A stretch of DNA of 64,000 nt from positions 6,468,207 to 6,532,206 of the forward strand of contig CM023536.1 of the NCBI GenBank assembly GCA_013350335.1. Reading direction: 5' to 3'. This DNA comes from Chimonanthus salicifolius. Lineage: Eukaryota; Streptophyta; Magnoliopsida; Laurales; Calycanthaceae. Positions 47,501-58,810 of this stretch are shown here, piece after piece; the stretch's first letter is position 1, and each line of letters starts with the position of its first letter. The position numbers and the translations under genes were made by a program. The notes under the pieces are model-generated. The model was not told where the DNA came from. It was given only the letters and a program-made list of their open reading frames with translations, and ran no database searches.

Positions 47501-48773
47501 AGCCGAATGCATATTAGATTAGTTCCAACTTCGTTCTCAAGAAAGTAAAGCCACAATATCAGAATTTTCCATGTGTTGAAACTTAACGGAGTTGAGATTT
47601 ATCAAATTAAATGACTGGAAGAACACTGCCAGTACAGAGTTTATGTAAGATAATAAATAATCACCAAGTGCAATAACTAGCTGCTGAGTCATGGGTTTAA
47701 GGTAATCACTTTATAGGTGCATTACCTTTTAAGCTTAGATCTCTATAATTCTCATCGACATGGCTTCTCTCATGTAATAAAAGAGAAAGGGCAAAAGAAA
47801 TCAGGTGTATTTTTAACTTTTCACATTAGCCTCCATATTCTCATGGTTATGGTTTTCCCCACCTCACGTGAGAGGAAGAACAAGAAAAAGTATGTGCAAT
47901 ACATGAGGAACCACGTCTATGCATTCTAGCATGAAAGTATGTTTGTAAAGATTGAACAATACAAATGTAATTATCATAACCAGTGGGTTCAACCCCATTC
48001 CTAAATTTCCAGTTGGGTGTTACTTTTTACCCTAGCCATTCTAGAATTCTAATGGGTGTGACTTCTCTTTCTTTTTTTTTTTGAAAATTGAAAATGATGG
48101 GTGTGACTTCTCAGAGAAGGAGAATTAGAAAGTTGGCTAATTGGGTACTATAACCTTTTCACTTTAGCCTCTACAATCATCATGGCTGTGTCTCCTCTCA
48201 TCTCATAGAAGAGGAAAGACGAGAAAAATTGGCCAATATGGTATTACCTTTCCACCTTAGCCTCTATAATTCACATAGGCATGGTTTCTCTCATCTCATA
48301 GAAGAGGGAAAAAAAAACTACACAAATTGACCAATTGGGTGTTACCTTTTCACTCTAGTCTCTACAAGCTTCATACGTAATACTTTCTCTAATCTGATAG
48401 GTAAATTGCGTATTACCCTTTCCCCTTAACCTCTAAAATTAAAGAGCAGACAAATTTGCCATGTCGAGTGCCACACTGATGAATATGTGTATAAATTGAG
48501 TTACACAAAATTTTCACCAACACTTGGTGGATTCAAATTCAAGTCCAAATATGTAATTGGAAGTTTTACCAGTGAGGCAATTGAGAAACTCAGAAGACAA
48601 AATGGGGAAGAATTGGAAGGAATCAGCAAACCTGGGTTTGAATGGGGGCAATGAGAAGGGGAGAGGAAAGCAGAAAAGTCGGTGCGGCGTCTGGCAGAAT
48701 GGCTTCTGGGTTGCTGGCAAATCTTGGGTATGTCCGCCTCTTGCAACTTCCTGCAATTCTTCTTCTCCTTCAT
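41547..48773 (-). CDS. PWWP-domain protein, about nine exons, first exon uncertain
   Basis: Exons supported by splice sites and matching phases: 47,006-47,246; 43,588-43,759; 43,385-43,461; 43,259-43,301; 42,266-42,322; 42,086-42,179; 41,779-41,873; 41,547-41,699 (TGA stop), about 310 residues. The PWWP domain spans GSVVWAKTTCQIWWPAEVVG, RVLVQFYGNN, AWVNPVGDLSHFED and FQDALNRALHRK. PWWP modules bind methylated histone H3 and DNA, so a nuclear chromatin role is likely. A basic RGKRKRKPKVHFD segment looks like a nuclear localisation signal, followed by NGRRVRIMRSLGLIPPSGSPF near the C-terminus. The 5' end is unclear: the ATG at 48,773 opens a frame (MKEKKNCRKLQEADIPKI) that joins exon 2 in phase only if a donor near 48,632 is used rather than the better one at 48,569. 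The start may be elsewhere. Confidence 0.78.
43860..44175. other. PWWP-gene intron with GACT/AGTC-rich sequence
   Basis: Many GAGTCAACTTG, GGTTGACTTACC and CACTGAGTCACC words suggest a degenerate foldback element. Ends are not resolved. Confidence 0.3.
44478..45240 (-). mobile_element. RTE-type LINE fragment in PWWP-gene intron
   Basis: Diverged copy of the family at 30,318: a TATCATTATC head, TCCCATCCATCTTGGATTGGC, CTTACTTCTACTTTTCTAT and CGAAACCACCTTAAAAGACG appear in the same order and orientation. No open reverse transcriptase frame is left. Confidence 0.55.
45241..47005. other. Rest of PWWP-gene intron, unassigned
   Basis: Contains a (GA)n tract at about 45,477-45,496 and a minus-strand open stretch at 46,534-46,743 (VLVKVDGRWIKGTVIES-like) that I cannot assign and do not claim as an exon. 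Confidence 0.35.
47800..48430. repeat. Degenerate tandem repeat in first intron of PWWP gene
   Basis: The block ACCTTTTCACTTTAGCCTC - ATGGTTTCTCTCATC - AGAAGAGGAAA - AATTGGCCAATTGGGTG recurs with starts near 47,813, 48,026, 48,153, 48,245, 48,343 and 48,413, spacing 70-215 bp. Copies are diverged. Confidence 0.65.
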
Positions 48774-49199
48774 ATTATCAAGACAGGAAAAGAAAGCTGG
48801 AAAAGAGGATCCTTTTGATATTTACAGAGAGAGAGAAGAGAGACGTAGAAACGTGAGAATTGAGTTGAGGGCCACGTTGTTGAGACTTGAGAGAGAGAGT
48901 CAGACAGAGAGCGAGTTGGTGATTGTCTACGACGAAGAATGCAACACTAGCGCGCCCATTCCAGGGATGGGCACTCAATCGACTCGGTCCGAGCCAATAT
49001 CTCAGGTCCAACGGGTTGAGTTAGAATAGTAAGTCGATTCGACTCATTCATAACATTTTCAACCATAATTCAGCTTTTTTACTAAATAAGGTGAGTAGAA
49101 GGTTTGAATATTCTCTTTATTTTATTTGTTCGATAATTTTTTATAAGTGTAAAAATAGATCACATTTAAACTTCTTTTCTGTAAATATTAGATTTTAAT

Positions 49200-49434
49200 G
49201 ACATGGATATCAGTCGATATTATTCTCTCTCCTCTTTTTTTTTGAAATATCGGTTATTTTTAATTTTTGGCCTTCCTAAAAAAAATGGAAAAAAAAAAAT
49301 ATCAGTTGATATCGGCCGATATATCAGTGGAATGAAGCACCGAATTTTTTAAATTTTTTTTAATATCAAGCGATATTTAATGTTACGCCGATATTTGGCC
49401 GATATATCAGGATCGGCTGATATTTTTACCTCTG
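49200..49434. mobile_element. Probable hAT-like MITE, ATCGGCCGAT family, left end unresolved
   Basis: Repeated GATATCGGCCGATATATC words and a right end GATATTTTTACCTCTG resemble the complete family members at 52,238 and 53,092. I could not find the left terminus or its duplication, so the copy may be truncated. Confidence 0.45.
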
Positions 49435-49859
49435 TATTTGAGTAATTTGAATCAATTAAAGTAAAACTAAAAATTTTATTTTATTTTATTTGTATATCCT
49501 CTCTCTCTTCTTTTATTTTTTCACTTATAATTATAAACAGATATAGAAGAATCTTTGATTAAAAGAATACCTTATTAAGTAAAATTAATTACGTAAGAGA
49601 ATTACTTTAAAAGCTCCAAATTAAATGCATCATAAATATATTCTTTAAACTTAAATTATCTAGTATGCCAACAATAGATTCTTTTCTCTCGTACTTGCAG
49701 CAAGGTGAATGTTACTAGATTCACATTCAATATTCTACATTCAGCATTCTACTATATTTAATAATTTAAAAATATGAAGACTGTTGTATGTGAAAAATAT
49801 AATACTAAATGCGATTGGTGAAAAAAAAAAAACTAGTTGATTGCAAAACAAATGATTTG

Positions 49860-50333
49860 AACTCATCCTGCATCTCCTCAGGAAAAGAGTCTCCCTCAAT
49901 CATGTCATCTTGCGCGATGAAATTGTTTACTTGATTTTCAGCTCTCGCACTAGATCTTGGAACCTCCGTAGGCACGTGAATTCTATTAGAGCCATTCTCT
50001 TAAAATTTACTACCGATGGCATGAAGTTTTCCAACTGCAAGGACACTCTTTATTCCACTTTTGCTGACCTTTTTGTCTAATAGTCACTGCGCTGGCCTTT
50101 TTTTGCTAATGCTTCAGGTATTCTTCGACCAGTCTCTTACTGGATCCTTGTGATTTTTTTTTGCCCTGATTTATTCTTGGTTCTCTTGAACTGGCTTATT
50201 TGTCCTTTTGGGACTGACTTCTTTCTAATCTTTTTTATTTTTGGCCTGCCTGGGTCATGGGTTACGGTGTATATTTTTTAGGCTCTCTTTGAACTGATAA
50301 TATACTAATCGATTCATTAAAAAAAAAAAAAAG
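49860..50333 (+). mobile_element. Poly(A)-ending retroposon-like sequence
   Basis: A T-rich stretch ending TGATAATATACTAATCGATT and then ATTAAAAAAAAAAAA looks like the 3' end of a LINE or retroposed transcript. No reverse transcriptase frame or target duplication is visible, so the assignment is weak. Confidence 0.3.
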
Positions 50334-50639
50334 CAATTACTCACGCATCATATCTTTATGTGGATACTTCTACTTGTACACACTTCTATATATAGTACAT
50401 TTTTGCCTTTCTTGATTATCTGTTTAAAAAGTCAAATTTCATATTTATTAAATCAATCAAATTATATTTTTAATCTTTTCAAATTTTATATTTAATCTTT
50501 AAATTTTTATGATATTTAAAGTCACAACTTCATCAACTCGAATATGATTACTCTAATAACTTATATCTTTATTATATTAGTATTTTCCATACCTCTATTA
50601 CCAAAGAAAAAAACTGTACTTCAACTAAGATTGCACCTG

Positions 50640-50990
50640 TGATATCTTAACCCATGAGCCAGGCCAGGCCCTAGAGAGGCTGATTCAAGTGAAATTGGGC
50701 CTGTCGGTCGGACCAATAGTCTGAGCCGGTCGGATCCGACAAGCCCAACAAGTGGGAGTGCATGTGGGAATTTTGGAGAGTCCCACATCGGAAGTTGAGG
50801 ACTTCCGGATGGGGTTTATAAGTAGTTGCCCCTCCTTAACTCATGAGATGTGTTTTGAGCCTACCTGGTTGGACCAGGCCCAAAGGCAAAACCGTGAGGG
50901 CTCATTTTTGGACTTAGAACGAACAATTTCTCATTAAGTTGGACCCTAAGCCCTGTTCAGGGGTCGGGTCATTACAACGCCTATATATAC
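50640..50990. other. GC-rich repeat-like block with snRNA-type upstream motif
   Basis: Contains GTCCCACATCG (50,780-50,790) and, after 24 nt, TTTATAAG. This resembles the USE and TATA pair of plant snRNA genes, but no snRNA sequence follows. The block ends in GGGTCGGGTCATTACAACG and may be an LTR remnant. Confidence 0.3.
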
Positions 50991-51590
50991 ATATATACAT
51001 TTGAATATCTTTTATTTTTTTATTTATATATTTTAAACAAAATTTAACTGCATTAAACAAGTCAAGTTGCATTAAACTTGAAGGTTTATTTATATTAAAA
51101 ATGAAAGTGAAATTTTAAAAATAAACTAGGGCAACCATGCGTAGATTCCGGAGATCTCTCTCTTTTATTGAATGATTTGTCATATTAATAGGGTTATTAG
51201 TCTAGTCACTCTCATTTTTCTAACTTCTATGGAATGCTATAAAAAAAATTACTAATTTAATGCAGCCATGGAGAATAAATTATAGCCTCTGCATCTAGGA
51301 GTGTATTTAAATGAGGTGTTAGAAACAAAAGAGGAAAATTAACTTTTCTGTCCTCTTACGTAGAAAAGTGAATTTTTAAAATCTCCAGGGGTTTGTTTTA
51401 TTGGATGGTGATGCAGGATAGGTATGATTAAGAATACCCAACCTCAAATTATAATGGAAGCTTGAATAATATCTTAAACGACCCTTCAATCTTCACAAAA
51501 CAGTCATTCGTTTTGCTAAACAAAATAACAATTTTATTGATCAAAATAATCTCCCTCCAAAACTGGCTATTACAATTCCTTAAATAAAAA

Positions 51591-51735
51591 CACCTACTAA
51601 ATAAGAGTCTTATCTAATTAGGAACTCCTAATAATAAACACCTACTAAATAAGAGTCCTATCTAATTAGGAACTCCTAATAATAAACACCCACTAAATAA
51701 AGTCATATTTAATTAAGAACTCTTAATCTAAAACA
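51591..51735. repeat. 48-bp direct repeat, three units
   Basis: CACCTACTAA or CACCCACTAA starts at 51,591, 51,639 and 51,687, each followed by AATAAGAGTC(C/T)TATCTAATTA-like sequence. Unit 3 is the most changed. Confidence 0.85.
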
Positions 51736-52237
51736 TATAGTTCTAAATAAAATAGGACTAACTAAGCAACTACTATTAAAATATCCTAAATATACCAAGT
51801 TTCCAACGATGGACAACCCAATCTTAATTGGGATAGGACTATTCAATCCACTGCATGAAGTGTGTACCGGTCAGTTGAATCAATGGGCATGTTATCTTGG
51901 GCCAAAGCTTGGCTTGTTGGCCTTGACAAGCAATGGGCCTGCTTCTATGGCTGCTTTATTTTGGAATCGGGCTGAAATATATATTGAATTAAAGTCCATG
52001 ATCCATCTTCAAATTTCCACTCAGGATACCCGCCTGGATCGAAGATATAATTTTCATCATTCGACTCGGACCCCGGACCTGTCAAATTGCTTGTGCACCC
52101 ACCTGGATCAAAATTAAAATTTTGATCACGCCCGCATATATGTCCGCATCAGATGGTCAAAACTCGCTCTTGTTTATGGAAATCTTGGGATCAAGTCTCT
52201 CTTAATACAAAAAGGGCTACTCCCCATTATTCTGTAC

Positions 52238-52536
52238 CAGGGAATGAAATCTCGGCATATCGGCCGAGATATCTCGGTTTTCGAACGCTGAGTGAATATC
52301 GACTGAATTCGTTTTTTTTTAAAAAAAAAAGCTAATATCGGTTGTAGGCCCAGGATTATCTCAGCCGATATTTGAAATATCGTTCAATATTGGCTGATAA
52401 TTATATTTTTCATTTTTTTAAAAATAGACTTTTTTCATTTTCTTTTAAAAAAAAAAACTTAACAAAATAGCCACCGAGATTGATAAAAGAAAACTTTGAG
52501 GAGAGAGAAACTGTCTCGGCAATCTTTGGACCCCTG
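52238..52536. mobile_element. hAT-like MITE, ATCGGCCGAT family (299 bp)
   Basis: Termini CAGGGAATGAAATCTCGG and ...TTTGGACCCCTG. Flanks TTCTGTAC (52,230-52,237) and TTCTTTAC (52,537-52,544) agree in 7 of 8 bases. The interior is packed with degenerate CGGCCGATAT words. Non-coding. Confidence 0.75.
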
Positions 52537-53091
52537 TTCTTTACTTCGAGTGTGTGGATTGAGAGGTTACACCCCAAAGATTAATCGGGTGAGACGTCTG
52601 ATACCTTGGTCTTAAAAAAAATGACTTCTTTAAAATTGGTAATCTATGTAGAAAAATCTAATTTTTGCACATGAATCAATGTACATTTTCATTGAAAATA
52701 TCATTTTTTAGCAAACATGAGAAAATGGAAAAGATTGGAAAACCACTTTGATTTTTGTGTAAAGCTAAGTTTCACTTAGAAATCATATTTTTAATGAAAA
52801 AACAAACATACCGCCTCGATGCATGTCGAAACACACAATTAAAGAAACTATTCACGAGGAACTGGTGCATAATAAATTGGTTATTCAACTTTCAATCAAA
52901 ATCTTTTAATCGAATCATTAATTGAATTTAGAAAACAAATTTATTACTTTTTTATTGATTTGAAAAGTTTGATGGAAGTTTTTACACCATGAAAATTTCT
53001 CTGCATCCCTAGATCTGTCGAGTAGGAGTTTGAGAATGACTAAGATTTAATTTTTTGTTGTTGCTCTCCAAACATTTATTGTGTTTGGGAG

Positions 53092-53298
53092 CAGGGGTTA
53101 AAAAATCGTTATTGGCCAATACGATATATCGATTAAAAAATCGTTATCGGCCGATATTTTTCTCTCTCCAGCTGATATCGACCGATATAATACGGCCGAT
53201 AGTTCAGTCGATATTGTGAATATCGGCGGATATTCACTACTTCAAAACTGATACATATCAGCCGATACGATATGTATCGGCCGATATTTGTACCCCTG
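53092..53298. mobile_element. hAT-like MITE, ATCGGCCGAT family (207 bp)
   Basis: Termini CAGGGGTTAAAAAATCG and CGATATTTGTACCCCTG. Flanks TTTGGGAG (53,084-53,091) and TTTAGGAG (53,299-53,306) agree in 7 of 8 bases. The interior contains many near-palindromic ATCGGCCGATA and GATATCGACCGATAT words. Non-coding. Confidence 0.85.
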
Positions 53299-53753
53299 TT
53301 TAGGAGTGCCTTGACTTTAAGGCGTTTGGAGCCATCAACTTACCCAATGTGCGTACCGTTGAGTTGCTAAACTAAGTTACCTAGTTTATAAAAGTAGAGC
53401 ACAAGGAGAAAGCTCCTCTAGTTTGTTCTTTTGTCATTGTGAAATTCATAAAAAAAACCTTCTTAACGTCAGCTTTTCTCAAAAAAATTGGGACTTTGAG
53501 GATTTATAATTTAAAAAAGCTTCTTAATGCGAGCTTGTTAATGTAGACATACTTCTGGTGGAACCACTAGATAATATATTGTTCTACATGACTTAATTTA
53601 GAATGCCATAAATGAAATTTGAAGAAATGTTTACTCAAATTAAAACTAGATAAGGTATGAATAGATGGAAGATGCAATTGTTGAAGCACATTGAATCCTC
53701 CCTCTCTACGGTCAATCTCAATCTACTTCTTGTATTGTCGATCCTAAACAACA

Positions 53754-55479
53754 TGTCACATATGAAAATAGAGACAAATATGTTCTCTCAATGTAATGGA
53801 GAGAGAGACCCTGATTCACCGTATAAATAGGAAAAGATGAATTACAAATAAGAAAGAATTTAATTACAATGTAACCCAATATTGTAAATGGGGAAAGTTC
53901 CATCCTAGCAATGTAACAGCTCATTTGACACTCCCCCTCAAGTTGGAGTATATATGTCGTCTATGCCCAACTTGCTAAGTGAGCTGTGAAAATTCTGCCT
54001 GTAACTGCTTTAGTGAGAACATCTGCAAGTTGATCTTCAGATTTAATGAATGGTACCTCAATGATCTTCTCCTCGTGTTTCTCCTTCATGAAATGTCTGT
54101 CAATTTCAACATGTTTGGTTCTATCATGTTGCACTGGATTGTATGCAATGTCTATTGCGGCCTTGTTATCACAATGCAGTTGCATGGCACGTTGGGGCTT
54201 GAATCCCAATTCACCCAACAAATCCTTTATCCAGAGTAGCTAACATACTCCGTGCGCCATACCCCTATATTCTGCTTCAGCACTTGATCTTGAGACCACT
54301 TTCTTCTTCTTACTTCGCCAAGAGACCAGATTGCCTCCCACAAAGGTAAAGTATCCCGATGTAGATCGCCTATCAGTAACAGAACCAGCCCAATCAGCAT
54401 CAGTGTAACCCTTAACATCTAGATGACCATGTCATGAGAACATCAAACCTTTTCCAGGAGCTGACTTCAAGTATCTCAGAATTCTAGTTATAGCCTCCAT
54501 GTGGGCTTCACTTGGTGCGTGCATGAACTGACTCACCACACTTACTGCATATGCTATGTCAGGTCTGGTGTGAGCTAGGTAGATTAACTTACTCATAAAG
54601 CGTTGATATCTTTCTTTGTTGATGGGTACCTGATCAGGATATTCACCAAGCCGGTGATTCAACTCCATTGGAGTATCTGCTGGCTTGCTATCTAACATTC
54701 CAGTTTCAGTCAAGATGTCAAGAATATATTTCCGTTGTGATAGAAATATTCCTTGTTCTGAGCAAGCTAATTCAATGCCTAAGAAATACTTCAGAGTACT
54801 AAGATTTTTCATTTCAAACTCACTTTCCAAATGGCGTTGTAATGCCGCCTTTTCCTTTGGGTCATTCCCTGTAACTACAATGTCATCAACATACACAATA
54901 AGGGCAGTGGCCTTACCTCTCTTATGTTTCAGGAAAAGAGTATGATCTAAGTTACTTTGCTTGTAGCCGAAATTCTTTATTGATTTGTTGAACCTTCCAA
55001 ACCATGCTCTGGGTGATTGCTTCAATCCATAAAGAGACTTTCTCAGTTTACACACCATGTTACTCTGACTGAACCCCATCTTACATCCTAGAGGGAGGTC
55101 CATATAAATTTCTTCTTCCAGGTCGCCATGTAGGAATGCATTTTTTACATCAAACTTGTGTAATGGCCAGTCAAGGTTTGCTGCAAGGGAAAGAAGCACT
55201 CGAATTGTGTTGATCTTGGCTACAGGAGCAAAGGTCTCTCCATAGTCAATCCCATAAGTTTGAGTGTAGCCTTTCGCCTCTAGTTTTGCTTTGATACCAT
55301 GTCAGATATGAAAATAGAGACAAATATGTTCTCTTAATGTAATGGGGAGAGAGACCCTGATTCACTGTATAAATAGGAAAAGATGAATTACAAATAAGCA
55401 AGAGAATTTAATTACAATGTAACCCCAATATTGTAAATGGAGAAAGTTCTATTCTAGCAATGTAACAGCTCATTTGACA
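53754..55479 (-). mobile_element. Internally deleted Copia LTR retrotransposon
   Basis: LTRs 53,754-53,930 (177 bp) and 55,300-55,479 (180 bp) start TGTCA and end TTTGACA, and differ at roughly nine places. The 5-bp duplication CAACA is exact on both sides (53,749-53,753 and 55,480-55,484). The primer site TGGTATCAAAGC (initiator tRNA type) adjoins the right LTR, and a GAGGGGGAG polypurine tract adjoins the left one. Between them only the second half of pol remains, beginning a few bases after the primer site. Gag, protease, integrase and the first part of the reverse transcriptase are missing. Confidence 0.92.
53961..55287 (-). pseudogene. Copia reverse transcriptase / RNase H remnant
   Basis: The frame starts within the reverse transcriptase (YGIDYGETFAPVAKINTIRV), shows KFDVKNAFLHGDLEEEIYMD, YGLKQSPRAWFGRF and the catalytic YVDDIVVTG, then RNase H (DADWAGSVTDRRSTSGYF, AEAEYRGMA) and the TKHVEIDRHFM ending. 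It is closed by an in-frame TGA near 54,430 and a TAG near 54,240, and lacks its N-terminal half, so no active enzyme can be made from it. Confidence 0.9.
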
Positions 55480-55859
55480 CAACACAACTAGAGGAAGAAA
55501 ATATAACATTACAACCATGATCAATGATTTGACCAATAGAAAAAAGATTTACTTTCAGATTAGGAACAAACATAATATTGGATATAGAGAAATGGGAAGT
55601 TGAAATAGAACCAAGTGAATGCATAGTCATAAGAGCATCATCAGAGTATGAATAGAAATATGAGAAAAGAGAGAAGAACGATTACCAAGAAGAAAAGAGT
55701 AAGAAGAAGCAGGAGGAATCAGCAACAGAGCACCTGTAATTGGCACCCAAGAGAATGGTTTCTCCTAATGAGAAATTTGCAATGACAAGGGATATAGTAC
55801 CAACGTCGACAGCAATTCTGAGAGTGTTGGAGAGGATCGAGAAAACAGTTGGCAAGTTC

Positions 55860-58723
55860 TGTTAGCGTTACGCGCGGAAACAAGAAAAATCGAACGAAAT
55901 AAACACATAGCACAATACAATATTTTAACGTGGTTCGGCCCACCTGGCCTACGTCCACGGAATGACAGAATATTCACTATATGAGAAAGAATATACATGT
56001 ACAATAATAATGACTCCCTTGAGTCAAGAGCCCAAACTCGAAGTCTCGAGCCCCTTTGTACAACACATCGACGTCACCTCTCAGTTGATGTGAATCTTTC
56101 TCATACCCAGAATAGTGAATCCAACTTCTGTGTTCCTCCCTCTACGCTTCCTGCGTCCTACGAGCACATCCCGATATGCTTCTCAAACGCGAGCGTCTCC
56201 GATGATAGTGTGTCCCACACACACACAGATCTCCACCTCTGCTCTAGCGAAGGGGCTTCGTCTCTCCAGCCGCACTCCTGCTGGCTGCCACTCACAGATC
56301 TGACAATCCAGATCTGCAGCGGTATTGCACAGTTGCTTTTTGCCCCTCTCCGGCCATCGAGTTGTCCTCCAGACATCGTCAGATCTGCGTACCATTGAGA
56401 TTCCACACCGTCTTGCATGCGGCCACATAAGGCCCTCTTCACATGCAGCTGAGAGGTCCAAGGCCAAAAGGCCTTCCTCAAGGACGTCCCTCTCTCAATG
56501 CCTTCCTGGGATTCCACACACTTTTATACCCACGATGGTTGCATGATTATATAGAGTAATCAGCCAAAGCCCCTTTGGGTTATTACCGTGAGTCCTCCTT
56601 GGATAGCAATTCCTATTTTTGACACTTTCTACAATTAAGCATTAGAGTCCATGTTGGACTCTTAAGCCACGTCACTTGCTTTAGCCTAGCAGTTCCCAAA
56701 TTAACAACTTCCTATTGAAGACTGAGCCACACGTCAACAATCTCCACCTTGGCGAAGATTCTACCAATCGATCGAACCTCTATTGGCCGCTCTCGGCCTA
56801 GCTCCACCTGTTTCCAACAGTCTTCCTCTTGAGTGCTTGCTGCTGCTTCTCCTTCGTCTTGTACCTTAACAGCTGCTACATGAGATAATATCTTATCTTC
56901 CAACGTCCCTCACATTGTATTGCTGCTCAAAACCAAGCCAAATCTACACTTGTTGGAAACCCAACAATGTTTCCACACAGAGCAACAGAGAGACCACCTT
57001 CTTTGAATGCGATCAGCACCCACTCTGGCTGACCCCTGTGCTAGGTTTCTCTGGTTCAACTGCTGGCAGCCCTCTGCATGCTGATCTGAACAGTATTACC
57101 TATCTGTTCAGCTTCCACGTTGGCAGCAACTCACCTTCCCGATCGCTCCACCTCTCCTTGTGTATACCCACTATATCCAGCCACTTCATACACGTGTGTA
57201 TGAACTATCATATGTTGTTGCTCCTTCTTGCTTATTTTCCCCGATTGAAAAATAAACCCAGCTTCACAACCTGCAACTGTGTTTTTCCGTCTAACACACA
57301 CTGCTGCAGTATGGTTGCAGCGTCCTCTGCTGTATACAGATCTGAGAGGAAGATCTGTTAGCAGTATCATCTCTACTGCTGCACCTCAGCACAAGTTGGT
57401 GCTACTCCAGTGATAGAAACACTGCCCTTTAAGAGACTGCCTTATTGCAGACGTTCCTCTGTTGATCTGGTTGCTGCTGTCTCTGCCAGTTCTCTTTTCT
57501 ATAACTCCGAGACAGATCTGCCGCTCACCTCCAGACTAAATCTCCTTTCTGCTACACAGTCCTTCTCAGTTGATCCTCCTTGGCAACAACTGTCCATGTT
57601 CTGTGTACCGACCCTGACGCCTATGGCAGCCAGCAAACTAGAAGGATGCTGCCCAATGATTGCAGCAACTGTTCATTATTTGTTGAGAACATCACTCCAC
57701 CTTGCTGCCTGGCTTCTTTGCGCCGGCGTTGATGCCTCCACCTATGCCGATAGAATCTATAGAACACCAATATGCAATTCTTGGTGTTGTTTTCCAGTTC
57801 ACCCACGAGTCCCTGGTCTCCAACCAAAGCTACTGATACCACTTGTTAGCGTTACGCGCGGAAACAAGAAAAATCGAACGGAAATAAACACATAGCACAA
57901 TACAATATTTTAACGTGGTTCGGCCCACCTGGCCTACGTCCACGGAACGACAGAATATTCACTATATGAGAAAGAATATACATGTACAATAATAATGACT
58001 CCCTTGAGTCAAGAGCCCAAACTCGAAGTCCCGAGCCCCTTTGTACAACACATCGACGTCACCTCTCAATTGATGTGAATCTCTCTCATACCCAGAATAG
58101 TGAATCCAACTTCTGTGTTCCTCCCTCTACGCTTCCTGCGTCCTACGAGCACATCCCGATATGCTTCTCAAATGCGAGCGTCTCCGATGATAGTGTGTCC
58201 CACACACACACAGATCTCCACCTCTGCTCTAGCGAAGGGGCTTCGTCTCTCCAGCCGCACTCCTGCTGGCTGTCACTCACAGATCTGACAACCCAGATCT
58301 GCAGCGGTATTGCACTGTTGCTTTTGCCCCTCTCCGGCCATCGAGCTGTCCTCCAGATATCGTCAGATCTGCATACCATTGAGATTCCACACCGTCTTGC
58401 ATGCGGCCACATAAGGCCTTCTTCACATGCGGCTGAGAGGTCCAAGGCCAAAAGGCCTTCCTCAAGGACGTCCCTCTCTCAATGCCTTCCTGGGATTCCA
58501 CACACTTTTATACCCACGATGGTTGCATGATTATATAGAGTAATCAGCCAAAGCCCCTTTGGGTTATTGCCGTGAGTCCTCCTTGGATAGCAATTCCTAT
58601 TTTTGGCACTTTCTACAATTAAGCATTAGAGTCCATGTTGGACTCTTAAGCCACGTCACTTGCTTTAGCCTAGCAGTTCCCAAATTAACAACTGCCTATT
58701 GAAGACTGAGCCACACGTCAACA
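55860..58723 (-). mobile_element. Non-autonomous LTR retrotransposon (2,864 bp, 880-bp LTRs)
   Basis: LTRs 55,860-56,739 and 57,844-58,723 are both 880 bp, with ends TGTTAGCG and GTCAACA, and differ at roughly 18 positions by eye (about 2%). The 5-bp duplication AGTTC is exact (55,855-55,859 and 58,724-58,728). On the minus strand the primer site TGGTATCAGTAGC follows the right LTR, and a purine tract AAGGTGGAGA precedes the left one. The 1,104-bp interior encodes no gag or pol, so it must have moved with enzymes from another element. It is inserted in the old Copia fragment. Confidence 0.92.
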
Positions 58724-58810
58724 AGTTCCAGGCAGCAGAAAAGTGTTGGAGTGTGTACTAAGGAGTTCTTGAAATTGTTCAGCAACCATGGATTAAAGAT
58801 CTTTAGCAGT

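Larger units (their letters stand above)
53640..58810 (-). mobile_element. Old Copia fragment (GAG-pre-integrase region), split by two later insertions
   Basis: Joining the outer flanks on the minus strand gives the order 58,810-58,724, 55,859-55,480, 53,753-53,640. The middle part reads ISNIMFVPNLKVNLFSIGQI and IIDHGCNVIFSSSSCVVQDR. After the insertion at 53,754 the left part resumes with RQYKK, a stop, then DRREGGFNVLQQLHLP, the usual Copia GAG-pre-integrase layout. It has no open full-length frame and no recognisable LTR pair here, so it is a decayed remnant. Confidence 0.65.

Noticed and set aside
48557..49029. Plus-strand frames opposite the PWWP first exon
   Set aside because: GA-rich translation with no motif; overlaps the likely leader of a minus-strand gene.
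56915..57895. Two plus-strand frames in the interior of the 880-bp-LTR element
   Set aside because: Antisense to the element, Cys/Ser-rich without a known domain; not claimed as genes.
55997..58530. Plus-strand frames of 133-182 residues within the 880-bp LTRs and interior
   Set aside because: They are repeated with the LTR, lie antisense to the element's primer and polypurine sites, and show no gag or pol motif.
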